NCBI RefSeq assembly: GCF_003049685.1
Contig: NZ_PYSY02000002.1
Span: 434,001 to 498,000 of the forward strand
Direction: 5' to 3'
Source of the DNA: Brucella pituitosa
GTDB lineage: Bacteria; Pseudomonadota; Alphaproteobacteria; Rhizobiales; Rhizobiaceae
Length of the DNA stretch: 64,000 bases
Positions 1 through 8,774 of the stretch are shown here, piece by piece. How positions within the stretch are numbered: the first letter of the stretch is position 1; every line of letters starts with the position of its first letter. The notes beneath the pieces were generated by a model, which saw nothing but the letters and a program-made list of their open reading frames with translations, searched no databases and was not told the origin of the DNA. A program made the translations under genes and the position numbers.

Positions 1-17
1 AGCCGGAAGACCATAAT

Positions 18-926
18 TCAGTTGTTTTGTTCGTCCGGGCTCTCATTGAGGAGGATGAATTTAAGGCTGTCCTCGACCGTGAGCGGGATCATTGAACCGT
101 GGCTTTCATTTTCGAAGCGACGATAGGCGACCTCAAAGCCCGGCAGTTGTTTCAACTCGGTTTGAATATCTGCACCTGATGGTCCGCCGCGCAGCTTCTT
201 CAGGCGCTCAGTATCTTCCTGTGACTGGCCCGGACGTTCACCGCGTTTACCGGAGGATTCGACCAAAAGCCGCATCGGTTTCGGATTGGCTTTGAAGCCT
301 TCCACAAACCGATCCTTATCGGCAAGAATGGAGCGCCCGTTCCACCAGATCGATGGGTCGGCGGCGGCGTAAGTCTGAAATGAAGCCGGGTGATTGAAGA
401 GCGCGTAAAGCGTGAAAAGACCGCCAAGCGAGTGGCCGAACAGAGCCTGCTTGTTCTTGTCGATAGCAAAACGTTTTTCGATTTCAGCTTTAACCTGATG
501 ATCAATAAAATCGAAGAAAGCGTCACGACCGCCAGTTTTCGGGATATTGGTCTGAACAGGGATCAAATCATCTGGCGTCGGAGGCGTGAGATCGAAATAG
601 CGCAGGCGAACAATCTCATCCTTGTCTTCAGTCGGATAGCCTATGCCGACAAAAACAGCGTTTAGTTTCGGATTTTCTTCCATCAGCTTTGCTGCAATTG
701 GCAGCATTCGATTGCCATCAGTCATATAGACAATGGGAAAGCCATTGGCAGGCGCTTTATCTGCCGGAGCAGCAACGAGAATCCGATAATCGATGCCGTT
801 TGCTTGCATGTCAAAGGAGTCGACTTGTGGCTTTCCAGCATGTGCAGAGGCGCTCATGAGAATGCTTCCGAACATAAGGCAAACCTTCAAAAATACGTTC
901 TTTGTCTTGCTCACAAGAGCATCCAT
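18..926 (-). CDS. Periplasmic siderophore esterase (IroE/Fes-like alpha/beta hydrolase)
   Basis: 302 aa esterase-D type alpha/beta hydrolase. The nucleophile elbow GHSLGG places the catalytic Ser at residue 166, and a downstream DPSIWW segment matches the S-x-S-x-WW signature of IroE/Fes-type siderophore esterases; the likely catalytic His is in ESHGS near residue 277. Residues 1-30 form a signal peptide ending ASAHA, so the enzyme should be periplasmic, like IroE. It lies 49 bp downstream of a TonB receptor on the same strand. I infer that it linearises or opens an imported (tri)catecholate ester siderophore to release iron. The substrate itself is not shown by the sequence; a general acyl esterase is the alternative. 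Confidence 0.8.
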   Translation of the reverse strand: MDALVSKTKNVFLKVCLMFGSILMSASAHAGKPQVDSFDMQANGIDYRILVAAPADKAPANGFPIVYMTDGNRMLPIAAKLMEENPKLNAVFVGIGYPTEDKDEIVRLRYFDLTPPTPDDLIPVQTNIPKTGGRDAFFDFIDHQVKAEIEKRFAIDKNKQALFGHSLGGLFTLYALFNHPASFQTYAAADPSIWWNGRSILADKDRFVEGFKANPKPMRLLVESSGKRGERPGQSQEDTERLKKLRGGPSGADIQTELKQLPGFEVAYRRFENESHGSMIPLTVEDSLKFILLNESPDEQNN

Positions 927-937
927 TCCATAAAGAA

Positions 938-967
938 ATGACGCCAGCCAAGAGCAGCTGACGTCAT
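938..967 (-). terminator. Intercistronic hairpin between receptor and esterase
   Basis: An imperfect inverted repeat (ATGACG-C-CAGC against GCTG-A-CGTCAT, one mismatch) lies between the TonB receptor stop and the esterase start. Read on the minus strand it is followed by TTTCTTT, so it could be a partial terminator that lowers esterase expression relative to the receptor. Confidence 0.4.
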
Positions 968-975
968 AAAGTGTG

Positions 976-3207
976 TTAGAAGCGTGAGGTCATACCGAGC
1001 CAGAGACGACGGCCTTCAACCACGTTATTGGTTTCATCCACAGTGACCTTCTTGTCGAAGATGTTGTAGACGGCTGCGTTGAGCGTCACGTTCTCGCTGA
1101 ACTCATAAGAGCCGCCGAAGTCGACAGTGGCATAGCCCTTATATTTGCGGGCGATGACCTGACCTCTGCTATTATAAGCATAAGGCTCACCAAGGGTGCC
1201 GATGCGCAGGCCAGCGTTGATCTCCGGGCCGTGATAATTACCAGCCGCCCATGCAGTCAAACCATCGACTGGTGTTTCCCAATCAGCGCGGATGTTTGCC
1301 ATGTGCTTTGGCGTGCGGGCCAGCGGCAGGCCAGCATATTCGCCGGTCTTCTGCTCCGAGTCGGTATAGGTATAGCTACCGCGAAGTTTAATCGTGTCGG
1401 TCGCTTCCCAATCCGCTGTCAGTTCTACACCCTGAATAACAGCTTCATCGATGTTGTAGCTGTAATAGAGGACGTAGTTTGGATCCTGAGCCCAGCGAAG
1501 TGGCTGACCTGTGATTGGGTCATATTGAATGTTGCTGGCGATCTTGTCCTTGAAGTCGGTGTAGAAGTAGGTCGCACCGAGACGCAAACCCTGCTGGTTA
1601 TCCCAGAGCGCACTGGCTTCGTAGCTGGTGCTCTTTTCTGGCTGCAGATTTGGATCCCCAATGATGACGCCACAATTACCGGTCGGACCATAGGTACAAT
1701 TGCCACCGCCCGTGGTGTAAGCGTAGCCCGGCGCGATCGTGCGAATTTCAGGGGCTCGGAAGCCGGTTGAGATACCGCCCTTAAGGGTCAACTGGTCGGT
1801 AGCATGCCACACGGCATACCCACGCGGGCTCCAATGCGAACCGTAGATTTCATGGTGATCCATTCGCAGACCACCGGTCAGGGCGAAGTCTGGCGTAATC
1901 CACCATTCATCTTCCGCGAAAAGTGCCCACTGCTTGATCGTGAACTGTTCATCCAGACCGGAGCGGTTGCCGGGATTCTGGTCAGTCAGTGTGGCGTCAA
2001 TAAACTGGCCGCCCGTCACGAGCGTATGGTTGCCATAGAGTTCAAACGGTGTTGTGAACTTTCCGTCGAGGGTGGAGTTGCGGATATGCGGAGAACGCAG
2101 GTTCTCGACAAACTCACCTCTGGCGGTGTTCCAGTTGTAGTTCGTTCTTTGAGCAGTTTCCTGCATGAAAGAGAACTCTGAAGTCGTTGGGCCCCAGCGG
2201 CCTGTATGACTGATCGACCAATGATTACGGTCATTGTAGTTATAGGAGTCGAGCGGCGCTGTGCTGCCTGTTGCAACCGGATTGATCGTATTGCCAACGG
2301 TCGAGTCACGACGCAAACTTGCTCTGCCGGCTTCAAACTGAATGTCATGATCAGCATTCGGCGTAATTGTGACGCGGCCGGTGATATCGATATCGCGCTG
2401 CTCAGGTGTGCCGCTGATGATGCTGTCTTCCTGACGCTTCAGACCTCGCCCCCAAAGCTGCACACCAACCAGATTGGGTACGAGAGGCCCAGTCATATAG
2501 TAAGAACCCTGAACCGAATTGCCGAATTTCGAGTGCTGCTGCACCGTGGTGTCAAAACTCAGTGAGCCGCTCCACTTGTCCGAAACCTTCTTGGTGATGA
2601 CGTTGATGACGCCGCCCATCGCATCTGAACCATAAAGCGATGACATTGGGCCACGAATAACTTCGATGCGCTCAATAGCATTTGCTGGCGGCAGGAAGCT
2701 CTGTTCAAAGCCAGAATTGCCGTTGGTGCGGGCATCACGAGTGCTCTGACGCTTTCCGTCAACGAGAATGAGCGTATAGCTGCCCGGAAGACCGCGGATG
2801 AAAATATCCCGTTCTGCTGCAGCCCCCGTCACAGCAACACCCTGAACATCACGCAAGGCATCGCCAAGATCGCGATAGGAGCCTCTTTCCAGCTCTTCAC
2901 CCGGCACGACTGAAATGCTTGCGGGCGCGTCGGTTATGTTCTGTTCAAACCCAGTTGCAGAAACCACGATCTGGTTGAGTTTGATGCTGCCATCGTTGCT
3001 TACTTGTTCCGCAGCTTGCGCTTCGGCCTGTTTCTTTTTCGCGGCTTCTTCTGCCGTGGTTGTCTGTGCGAAAGAAACGGTTCCACTCAGAATGAGTGCG
3101 GTCGAAAGGCATGTGCCCGCAAGAATGGCTTTGGCGAAAAGCGATTTGCTGGCCAATTGCCTGTTCTGCGTACCATCGGCGCGCAATCCCCGAAACAAGC
3201 TGGTCAT
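976..3207 (-). CDS. TonB-dependent siderophore receptor (FepA/Cir-like)
   Basis: 743 aa outer-membrane receptor. After a long signal peptide (cleavage near VSFAQ) come a plug domain with PASISVVPGEEL, RDIFIRGLPG and IERIEVIRGPMSSLYGSDA, and a beta-barrel ending in the terminal aromatic SRF expected for Bam-dependent insertion. I chose the start at 3207 because AAGGG lies about 8 bases upstream; an in-frame start 23 codons earlier has no such site. The plug resembles the FepA/IrgA/Cir group of catecholate receptors, and the downstream IroE-like esterase supports a ferric catecholate ligand. Heme or another siderophore cannot be excluded. It is divergent from the HTH-TrpD2 fusion gene. Confidence 0.9.
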   Translation of the reverse strand: MTSLFRGLRADGTQNRQLASKSLFAKAILAGTCLSTALILSGTVSFAQTTTAEEAAKKKQAEAQAAEQVSNDGSIKLNQIVVSATGFEQNITDAPASISVVPGEELERGSYRDLGDALRDVQGVAVTGAAAERDIFIRGLPGSYTLILVDGKRQSTRDARTNGNSGFEQSFLPPANAIERIEVIRGPMSSLYGSDAMGGVINVITKKVSDKWSGSLSFDTTVQQHSKFGNSVQGSYYMTGPLVPNLVGVQLWGRGLKRQEDSIISGTPEQRDIDITGRVTITPNADHDIQFEAGRASLRRDSTVGNTINPVATGSTAPLDSYNYNDRNHWSISHTGRWGPTTSEFSFMQETAQRTNYNWNTARGEFVENLRSPHIRNSTLDGKFTTPFELYGNHTLVTGGQFIDATLTDQNPGNRSGLDEQFTIKQWALFAEDEWWITPDFALTGGLRMDHHEIYGSHWSPRGYAVWHATDQLTLKGGISTGFRAPEIRTIAPGYAYTTGGGNCTYGPTGNCGVIIGDPNLQPEKSTSYEASALWDNQQGLRLGATYFYTDFKDKIASNIQYDPITGQPLRWAQDPNYVLYYSYNIDEAVIQGVELTADWEATDTIKLRGSYTYTDSEQKTGEYAGLPLARTPKHMANIRADWETPVDGLTAWAAGNYHGPEINAGLRIGTLGEPYAYNSRGQVIARKYKGYATVDFGGSYEFSENVTLNAAVYNIFDKKVTVDETNNVVEGRRLWLGMTSRF

Positions 3208-3256
3208 AAATGTTACCCTTAAAGTTGAGTTTTCAGCTCTCCTTATGTATGGCAAT

Positions 3257-3279
3257 AAGATGACGTCAACGGTCATCTT
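3257..3279. promoter_or_regulatory. 8-7-8 inverted repeat in divergent promoter
   Basis: AAGATGAC and GTCATCTT are perfect inverted arms separated by seven bases. They lie in the 122-bp region between the TonB receptor start (3207) and the divergent HTH-TrpD2 fusion start (3330). The spacing suits a dimeric regulator. The motif is not a recognisable Fur, RirA or Irr box, so a dedicated regulator, perhaps the fusion protein, is an inference. Confidence 0.45.
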
Positions 3280-3329
3280 TTATAACGATTCCAAGTTTCA
3301 TAAAACGCAACTGAACGGACAAGGCAGCA

Positions 3330-4799
3330 ATGACTGGCAAGCGCATGAAATCACAGACAGAGGCTGGAAGTGCGGACGGCGAAAGCCTGAAACTCGGTCA
3401 ACTACGTCTGTTGATTGCGCTTGATGCACTTCTTGTGGAAGGAAGCGTCGGAGGTGCTGCCAGGCAGATGGGATTGAGCATGGCCGCCATGAGCCGGCTG
3501 CTCGGACAGATACGCGAGAAATTTGACGATCCAATTTTCATTCGGTCTGGGCGCAATATGATTGCCACTCCCAAGGCAGAAGCTTTACGCGGGCGCTTAC
3601 GCCGTTTGGCAAATGAAACCGATGCGCTGATGAATTTCGATGGCAATGATACGCCGAAAGCCCATTGCAAAAACAGGCATGGTTGGGCACGCACCAGTGC
3701 CATTGTGGCACCGCCACCACTTGGTATCCGCAAAGTCGTGAAGCTTGAAAACCACCCCACGCCGGAACAGCTCGCGGCGCAGTTCGCTAATATTCAGGAC
3801 GAAAACGACCCTGTAAGACGACTGGCGAAATATATCGCGATTACCGGGCGGAAGGTTGGATATACGCGCCCGTTAGAAATGTATGAAGCGGAAGATGCCT
3901 TTACCACCATATTTGCAGGGGAGGCAGATCCCATGCAAATCAGTGCCTTGCTGCGATTAATTCATTATCGTGGTGAAACAGCACCCGAGCTTGCAGGCAT
4001 GACACAGGCAGCACGCAAATATTGCTCAACAAAAGCGAATAACCGCATATCTGCACTTGATTGGCCTGCTTATCTTTCACCGAACTCCCATCAAGCGCCG
4101 TGGTTCATGCTGGCTGCAATTCTTGTTGCAAGGGCCGGCTATCCAGTAGTGCTGCACGGCAATTGTGGTATGGGCGATCTGTCGGGCAAGCTTGAACTCG
4201 CGGCAGAATCTCTCAATGTGCCGATTGCCGGGTCGCTTTCGCTGGCTGAAAATGCGTTGAAAGCGCATGGCATCTGCTTCATGCCAGTGGCGGGGTTTGC
4301 ACCGCAAGTTCATGCATTGCTTGCGCTCTATCCACTCTTCGATTCACGATCATCCATTAACAGCCTGGCGCATCTGCTCAATCCAATGGGGCTTCCAGCC
4401 TCTTTCCTTGGGGTGACACAGCCTACTTATCGTGAATTACATCGCGATGCAGGAGCCCTGCTTGACTGGCCTTCTGTTTCAGTCGTCTCGACAAGCCGCG
4501 ATGTCGCTGAACTGGTGCCGCACCATACGCATACGATCCACCGATGGTTTGGCGGTCAGAAATCAGAACTGACACTGCCAACCCTGTCGAAGGCTGGAAC
4601 CGACAAACACGCAAGCCTGACGACCTTTGAATATTGGCTTGCGGTCTGGTCTGGCGCCGCCACCGACGAGCGCGCTGAACTGACGGTGATCGCTTCAACG
4701 GCCATGGCGTTAATGACAGTTCTTGCAGCCGATAATGACAGCTATGGCCAATTCCATAAAAAGGCTGAAGAACTTTGGAAGGCACGTCACCAAAACTGA
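3330..4799 (+). CDS. LysR-type HTH fused to TrpD2/YbiB-like phosphoribosyltransferase fold
   Basis: 489 aa two-part protein. Residues about 20-100 look like a LysR-family winged helix (LRLLIALDALLVEGS, GAARQMGLSMAAMSRLL, DDPIFIRSGR, TPKAEAL). Residues about 140-480 resemble anthranilate phosphoribosyltransferase: a helical N-lobe, then VVLHGNCGMGDLSG at the place of the KHGN-SSKSGSAD segment, and a SLAHLLNPMG segment matching the NLLGPLxNP region. The GTGGDG PRPP-binding motif of true TrpD is replaced by DWPAYLSPNS, as in TrpD2/YbiB relatives that lack TrpD activity. No other trp gene is nearby. The LysR effector domain is absent, so the TrpD-like part may be the ligand sensor. AAGG lies upstream of the ATG. 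Confidence 0.75.
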   Translation: MTGKRMKSQTEAGSADGESLKLGQLRLLIALDALLVEGSVGGAARQMGLSMAAMSRLLGQIREKFDDPIFIRSGRNMIATPKAEALRGRLRRLANETDALMNFDGNDTPKAHCKNRHGWARTSAIVAPPPLGIRKVVKLENHPTPEQLAAQFANIQDENDPVRRLAKYIAITGRKVGYTRPLEMYEAEDAFTTIFAGEADPMQISALLRLIHYRGETAPELAGMTQAARKYCSTKANNRISALDWPAYLSPNSHQAPWFMLAAILVARAGYPVVLHGNCGMGDLSGKLELAAESLNVPIAGSLSLAENALKAHGICFMPVAGFAPQVHALLALYPLFDSRSSINSLAHLLNPMGLPASFLGVTQPTYRELHRDAGALLDWPSVSVVSTSRDVAELVPHHTHTIHRWFGGQKSELTLPTLSKAGTDKHASLTTFEYWLAVWSGAATDERAELTVIASTAMALMTVLAADNDSYGQFHKKAEELWKARHQN

Positions 4800-4974
4800 T
4801 TACTGATATTCTTGTGATCAATTTTTAAGCAGGCGTCGAAAACTATTCTACTTATGTCGTTTTAGGGAAAAGCATTCCGGTTGTAGAGGCAGAACAGCAA
4901 GCCGATGCTTTGTTTGATGTTTTTATAAGTCCTATCGTTCCGCCGTAACTCATAATACGCAGCGGGGCGATTTG

Positions 4975-6150
4975 ATGGTCAATCCAATATTCGGTGCAAC
5001 GGGCACATCCATTTTTGAATCCATGTCGCGCCTTGCCGCTGAAACTGGATCCATCAATCTCGGGCAGGGGTTTCCGGAAGGCTTTGAGCCTCAGGAGCTT
5101 GTTGAAGCCGCAATCCAGGCTTTGCGCGATGGCCCGCACCAGTACCCGCCGATGCTCGGGCTTCCATCTTTGCGCAAAGCGGTGGCGGAAAATGCGCACC
5201 GATTTCTCGGATTGGACATAGATTGGGAGACTGAGGTTCTTGTCACATCCGGTGCTACAGAAGCCCTGACGGATACATTCCTGGCGCTACTCGACCGTGA
5301 TGATGAAGTCATCCTCTTTGAGCCGGTCTACGACGCATATGCCACGCTCATTCGCCGTGCGGGCGGTAAAGTTGTTCCGCTTCGCCTGACACCGCCTCAT
5401 TGGGAACTGCCCCGTGAGGCGCTGGAAAAAGCGATCACTTCAAAGACTAGGCTCATTGTCGTCAACACACCGATGAACCCAATCGGTAAAATCTTTGATC
5501 CCGAAGAACTAGAGTTTCTGGCAGCCCTTGCAATCAAGCATGATCTGACAATTGTCGCGGACGAAGTTTATGAACACCTGATCTTCGATGGAAGACCCTT
5601 TCACTCGCTCTTTGCCGTGCCTGATATCCGAGATCGTGTTGTGCGGATCGGTTCCGCAGGAAAAAGCTTTTCAGTCACGGGCTGGAAAGTTGGTTATGTG
5701 ACGGCTTCCGCGAAACTTCTCGCACCGATTGCTCGCGCCCATCAATATGTGACCTTTACCACGCCCCCCGCCTTACAGGCCGCTGTGGCTGTCGGTCTTT
5801 CATTGCCGGACAGTTATTTCATCAATCTGCGTGAGACGTTGGCAGCGCGCCGCGATCTGCTACTTGGCGGTTTGCGTGGTGCAGGATTTGAAATCGCAGA
5901 TGCTCCGGCGACTTATTTTGCCGTCGCCGATATCAGCGCGCTTGATCCAGATGGCGATGATCTCGCCTTTAGTCGCCGCCTCACGCTTGAAGCTGGTGTG
6001 ACACCGGTTCCGGTCTCATCCTTCTACGGCGAACGCGATGTAAAAAGCCATGTCCGTTTCTGCTTTGCCAAGAAGGAAGCAACCCTTTCAGAAGCTGTCG
6101 ACCGGCTTGGTCAATGGTCAGCAAAACAAAACTGGCGCGCTGCCTCCTGA
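4975..6150 (+). CDS. Class I/II pyridoxal-phosphate aminotransferase
   Basis: 391 aa fold-type I aminotransferase. SAGKSFSVTGWKVGY carries the PLP Lys at residue 230; NTPMNPIGK and VADEVYEHLIFD supply the expected PLP-contacting Asn and Asp/Tyr. The N-terminus (GSINLGQGFPE) resembles the kynurenine/methionine aminotransferase branch (YbdL, KAT). The ATG at 4975 is preferred over a TTG one codon earlier because GGGG lies 7-10 bases upstream. It heads an operon with metQNI and a 2-oxoglutarate oxygenase, so methionine or a related sulfur amino acid is the favoured donor. That assignment is by context; aspartate or aromatic amino acids remain possible. Confidence 0.85.
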   Translation: MVNPIFGATGTSIFESMSRLAAETGSINLGQGFPEGFEPQELVEAAIQALRDGPHQYPPMLGLPSLRKAVAENAHRFLGLDIDWETEVLVTSGATEALTDTFLALLDRDDEVILFEPVYDAYATLIRRAGGKVVPLRLTPPHWELPREALEKAITSKTRLIVVNTPMNPIGKIFDPEELEFLAALAIKHDLTIVADEVYEHLIFDGRPFHSLFAVPDIRDRVVRIGSAGKSFSVTGWKVGYVTASAKLLAPIARAHQYVTFTTPPALQAAVAVGLSLPDSYFINLRETLAARRDLLLGGLRGAGFEIADAPATYFAVADISALDPDGDDLAFSRRLTLEAGVTPVPVSSFYGERDVKSHVRFCFAKKEATLSEAVDRLGQWSAKQNWRAAS

Positions 6151-6185
6151 TGCGCCGCCCCTAAATCACTTCGAGGAATATCTGC

Positions 6186-6983
6186 ATGAAATATACCCCA
6201 TTCATTCGTGGCGCTCTGTCAGCGGTTCTGTTGTCCATGCTGGCAGCATCGCCTGCATTGGCTGATAAGATCCGTCTCGGCGTCACATCAGGTCCACATG
6301 CCCAGATCGCAGAAGCTATCGCGCCAATCGCGAAAGCCAAGGGGCTTGAGATTGAAATCGTCGAGTTTTCCGATGGCGCGATGATCGATCCGGCTACGAA
6401 TGATGGAGACCTCGATGCCAACGGTTTTCAGCACACGCCATATCTTAATCAGCAAAACAAGGATCGTGGACTTAATCTCGTAGCAGTAGGCGGCAACACC
6501 GTGCTGCTGCCGATGGCTGGCTATTCGCATAAGTTCAAGACCTTGGCCGATCTGCCGGAAGGTGCACAAATTACAATCCCGAACGATCCAAGCAATGCTG
6601 GACGCGCCTTGAAGCTGCTTGAAAAGAGTGGGGTGCTCAAGCTCACACCCGGCGTGACATTCAATGCCACAGAACTCGACATTGTTGAGAATCCGAAGAA
6701 CGTAAAAATCATTCCGATGGAAACAGCCCAGCTTGCCCGTTCGTTGGAAGATGTTGATTTTTCGGTGATCACTTCTCATTTCGCGTTGAGCGCCGGTCTG
6801 GTTCCAAGCCGAGATGCAATCCTGATTGAAGACCAGTTGTCCGACTATTTCTGTCTCATCGCTGTTGCGGAAAAAAACAAGGATGCGCCTTGGGTCAAGA
6901 CACTGATCGAGTCCTACAAGTCGCCAGAAGTCAAAGCCTTCATCGAACAAAAGTTCGAGGGCAATATCATTGCAGGATGGTGA
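6186..6983 (+). CDS. metQ: Methionine ABC transporter substrate-binding protein MetQ (NlpA family)
   Basis: 265 aa NlpA-family binding protein that captures methionine for MetNI. It has a 26-residue signal peptide ending SPALA-DK, then the family start IRLGVTSGPHAQI, and later DGDLDANGFQHTPYL and ITIPNDPSNAGRAL, both hallmarks of MetQ. No Cys is present at the cleavage site, so it is predicted to be a soluble periplasmic protein, not the lipoprotein found in enterobacteria. GAGGA lies 8 bases before the ATG. It follows the aminotransferase by 35 bp and is followed directly by metN. Ligand could be L-methionine, D-methionine or a sulfoxide. Confidence 0.9.
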   Translation: MKYTPFIRGALSAVLLSMLAASPALADKIRLGVTSGPHAQIAEAIAPIAKAKGLEIEIVEFSDGAMIDPATNDGDLDANGFQHTPYLNQQNKDRGLNLVAVGGNTVLLPMAGYSHKFKTLADLPEGAQITIPNDPSNAGRALKLLEKSGVLKLTPGVTFNATELDIVENPKNVKIIPMETAQLARSLEDVDFSVITSHFALSAGLVPSRDAILIEDQLSDYFCLIAVAEKNKDAPWVKTLIESYKSPEVKAFIEQKFEGNIIAGW

Positions 6984-6984
6984 G

Positions 6985-8073
6985 ATGAACCTTTCGGTTC
7001 GCATAGCTGAAACAGCGCGGAGCCAGATTGGCTCCGTACCGTCGATCATCGAGGTCAGGGCGCTGACCAAGACCTATGATCCGAAAGCCGGTGCGGTTTT
7101 GGATGACGTGTCATTGCAGGTGGGCAAAGGATCTATACACGGCATCATCGGTCGCTCTGGTGCTGGTAAAAGCACGCTGGTGCGGTGTCTGAATGGCCTT
7201 GTGCAGCCGACGAGTGGTGAGGTTTTCGTCGCCGGGCGACAGGTTAGCCAGCTTGAAGGTCGCGAATTGCGACAGGCAAGACGCGATATATCGATGATAT
7301 TTCAGCACTTTAGTCTCCTTTCTTCTAGAAGTGCTGCAGCTAATATAGCACTACCTATGGAATTGGCCGGTGTGCCGCGCGAAACCATTCGCAAGCGCGT
7401 AGCCGAACTGCTTGATCTGGTCGGTCTTGACGGAAAAGCCAATGCCTATCCCTCAGAATTGTCTGGTGGCCAGAAGCAGCGTGTGGGCATTGCGCGTGCG
7501 TTGGCGCTGGAGCCGAGTGTTCTTCTGTCGGACGAGGCAACGTCTGCGCTTGATCCTGAAACAACTGAACAAATTCTCTCACTGCTCAAGGATATAAACC
7601 GACGCCTGGGCCTGAGCATCGTTCTGATAACCCATGAGATGGATGTGGTTCGCCAGATTGCGGATCATGTGACCGTGCTTGAAGGCGGACGCGTGGTTGA
7701 GAGCGGTCCGACATTCGATGTCTTCGCCTTTCCTCAATCCACCATCGCGCGGTCATTTCTCTCGAGCATTGTGGCACATGATCTGCCGCCCGAAGTTGCA
7801 CAGAAACTCCGGCCAGAAGCAGCTCCCGGATCAAATCCGGTATTGCGGATTATCTTCTCTGGGGAGGCGGCACATTCGCCTGTGGTCGCAACGCTCGTTC
7901 AGCGCTTTGGCATCAATCCTAATATCCTGCACGGACGCATCGATTACATCGGCGGAAAGCCGCTCGGCATCATGACGCTGATTGCCGAAAACGGTGAGCC
8001 TGAACTCGCTGATGTCCTCGCATATCTCAATTCGCTTGAACTGCATGGAGAGGTGCTCGGTCATGTTGTCTGA
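6985..8073 (+). CDS. metN: Methionine ABC transporter ATP-binding protein MetN
   Basis: 362 aa ABC ATPase energising methionine import. Walker A is GRSGAGKST, the signature is LSGGQKQRVGIARAL, and Walker B is VLLSDEATSALDPE followed by the H-loop ITHEMD. The last about 80 residues (VLRIIFSGEAAHSPVVATL...) form the C-terminal NIL/ACT-like domain that lets methionine inhibit MetN. The ATG at 6985 starts one base after the metQ stop; an upstream in-frame TTG is less likely. The 3' end overlaps metI by 11 bases, indicating translational coupling. Confidence 0.93.
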   Translation: MNLSVRIAETARSQIGSVPSIIEVRALTKTYDPKAGAVLDDVSLQVGKGSIHGIIGRSGAGKSTLVRCLNGLVQPTSGEVFVAGRQVSQLEGRELRQARRDISMIFQHFSLLSSRSAAANIALPMELAGVPRETIRKRVAELLDLVGLDGKANAYPSELSGGQKQRVGIARALALEPSVLLSDEATSALDPETTEQILSLLKDINRRLGLSIVLITHEMDVVRQIADHVTVLEGGRVVESGPTFDVFAFPQSTIARSFLSSIVAHDLPPEVAQKLRPEAAPGSNPVLRIIFSGEAAHSPVVATLVQRFGINPNILHGRIDYIGGKPLGIMTLIAENGEPELADVLAYLNSLELHGEVLGHVV

Positions 8074-8755
8074 TCTGCTTTCACCCGCACTCGTCAATCT
8101 GCTGCTTGAGTCACTCAAGCAGACAATAATGATGGTGGCCGCTTCTGCAATTCTCTCGACCCTGATCGGCTTACCGCTCGGCATCGCTTTGGTGGTAACA
8201 GCCCCCGGACAGTTTCTTGAGCGACCAGTTTTCAACCGCGTTGCAGGCACCATCGTCAATCTGGTGCGGTCTACGCCTTTCATCATTCTGATGGTGGCGA
8301 TTATCCCATTCACCCGCTTTGTGGCTGGTACAACGGTCGGCACCTTTGCGGCGATAGTGCCGCTGACGGTCGCCATCATTCCGCTCTATGCACGCCTCGC
8401 AGAAACCGCAATGCGTGAGGTAGATCAAAGTCTTATCGAAGCTGCTGAAAGTATGGGAGCAACGCCGTTGCAGATTATTTTCAAGGTTCTTCTACCCGAG
8501 GCTTTACCTGGAATTATCGCAGGCCAGACTGTCACACTGGTGAGCCTTGTCGGCTACTCAGCCATGGCAGGAACCGTCGGAGGCGGTGGCCTGGGCGATC
8601 TCGGTATCCGTTTTGGTTATCAGCGTTTCATGCCGGAAGTGATGATCGCAGTCGTCATCATTCTTGTTGCCATCGTTCAATCCATTCAGGTTACGGGCGA
8701 TTATGCCGCCCGGATCGTCAATCATCGCGTGGCGCGCAGTCGCCGCTCACGCTAA
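8063..8755 (+). CDS. metI: Methionine ABC transporter permease MetI
   Basis: 230 aa inner-membrane permease with about five hydrophobic segments. The segment EAAESMGATPLQIIFKVLLPEALPGI is the EAA loop that contacts MetN. Start MLSDLLSPALVN matches the usual MetI N-terminus and overlaps the metN end by 11 bases, with GGAGAGG upstream. Length is normal for MetI. The next gene begins 19 bp downstream, so the oxygenase is likely in the same transcript. Confidence 0.92.
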   Translation: MLSDLLSPALVNLLLESLKQTIMMVAASAILSTLIGLPLGIALVVTAPGQFLERPVFNRVAGTIVNLVRSTPFIILMVAIIPFTRFVAGTTVGTFAAIVPLTVAIIPLYARLAETAMREVDQSLIEAAESMGATPLQIIFKVLLPEALPGIIAGQTVTLVSLVGYSAMAGTVGGGGLGDLGIRFGYQRFMPEVMIAVVIILVAIVQSIQVTGDYAARIVNHRVARSRRSR

Positions 8756-8774
8756 AATTCAGAGGAGACACATA

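Noticed and set aside
3330..4799. Anthranilate phosphoribosyltransferase (TrpD) for tryptophan synthesis
   Set aside because: The PRPP-binding GTGGDG motif is missing, an HTH is fused in front, and no trp genes are near.
4800..4974. Possible SAM riboswitch ahead of the met operon
   Set aside because: No SAM-I, SAM-II or SAM/SAH aptamer pattern could be recognised by eye.
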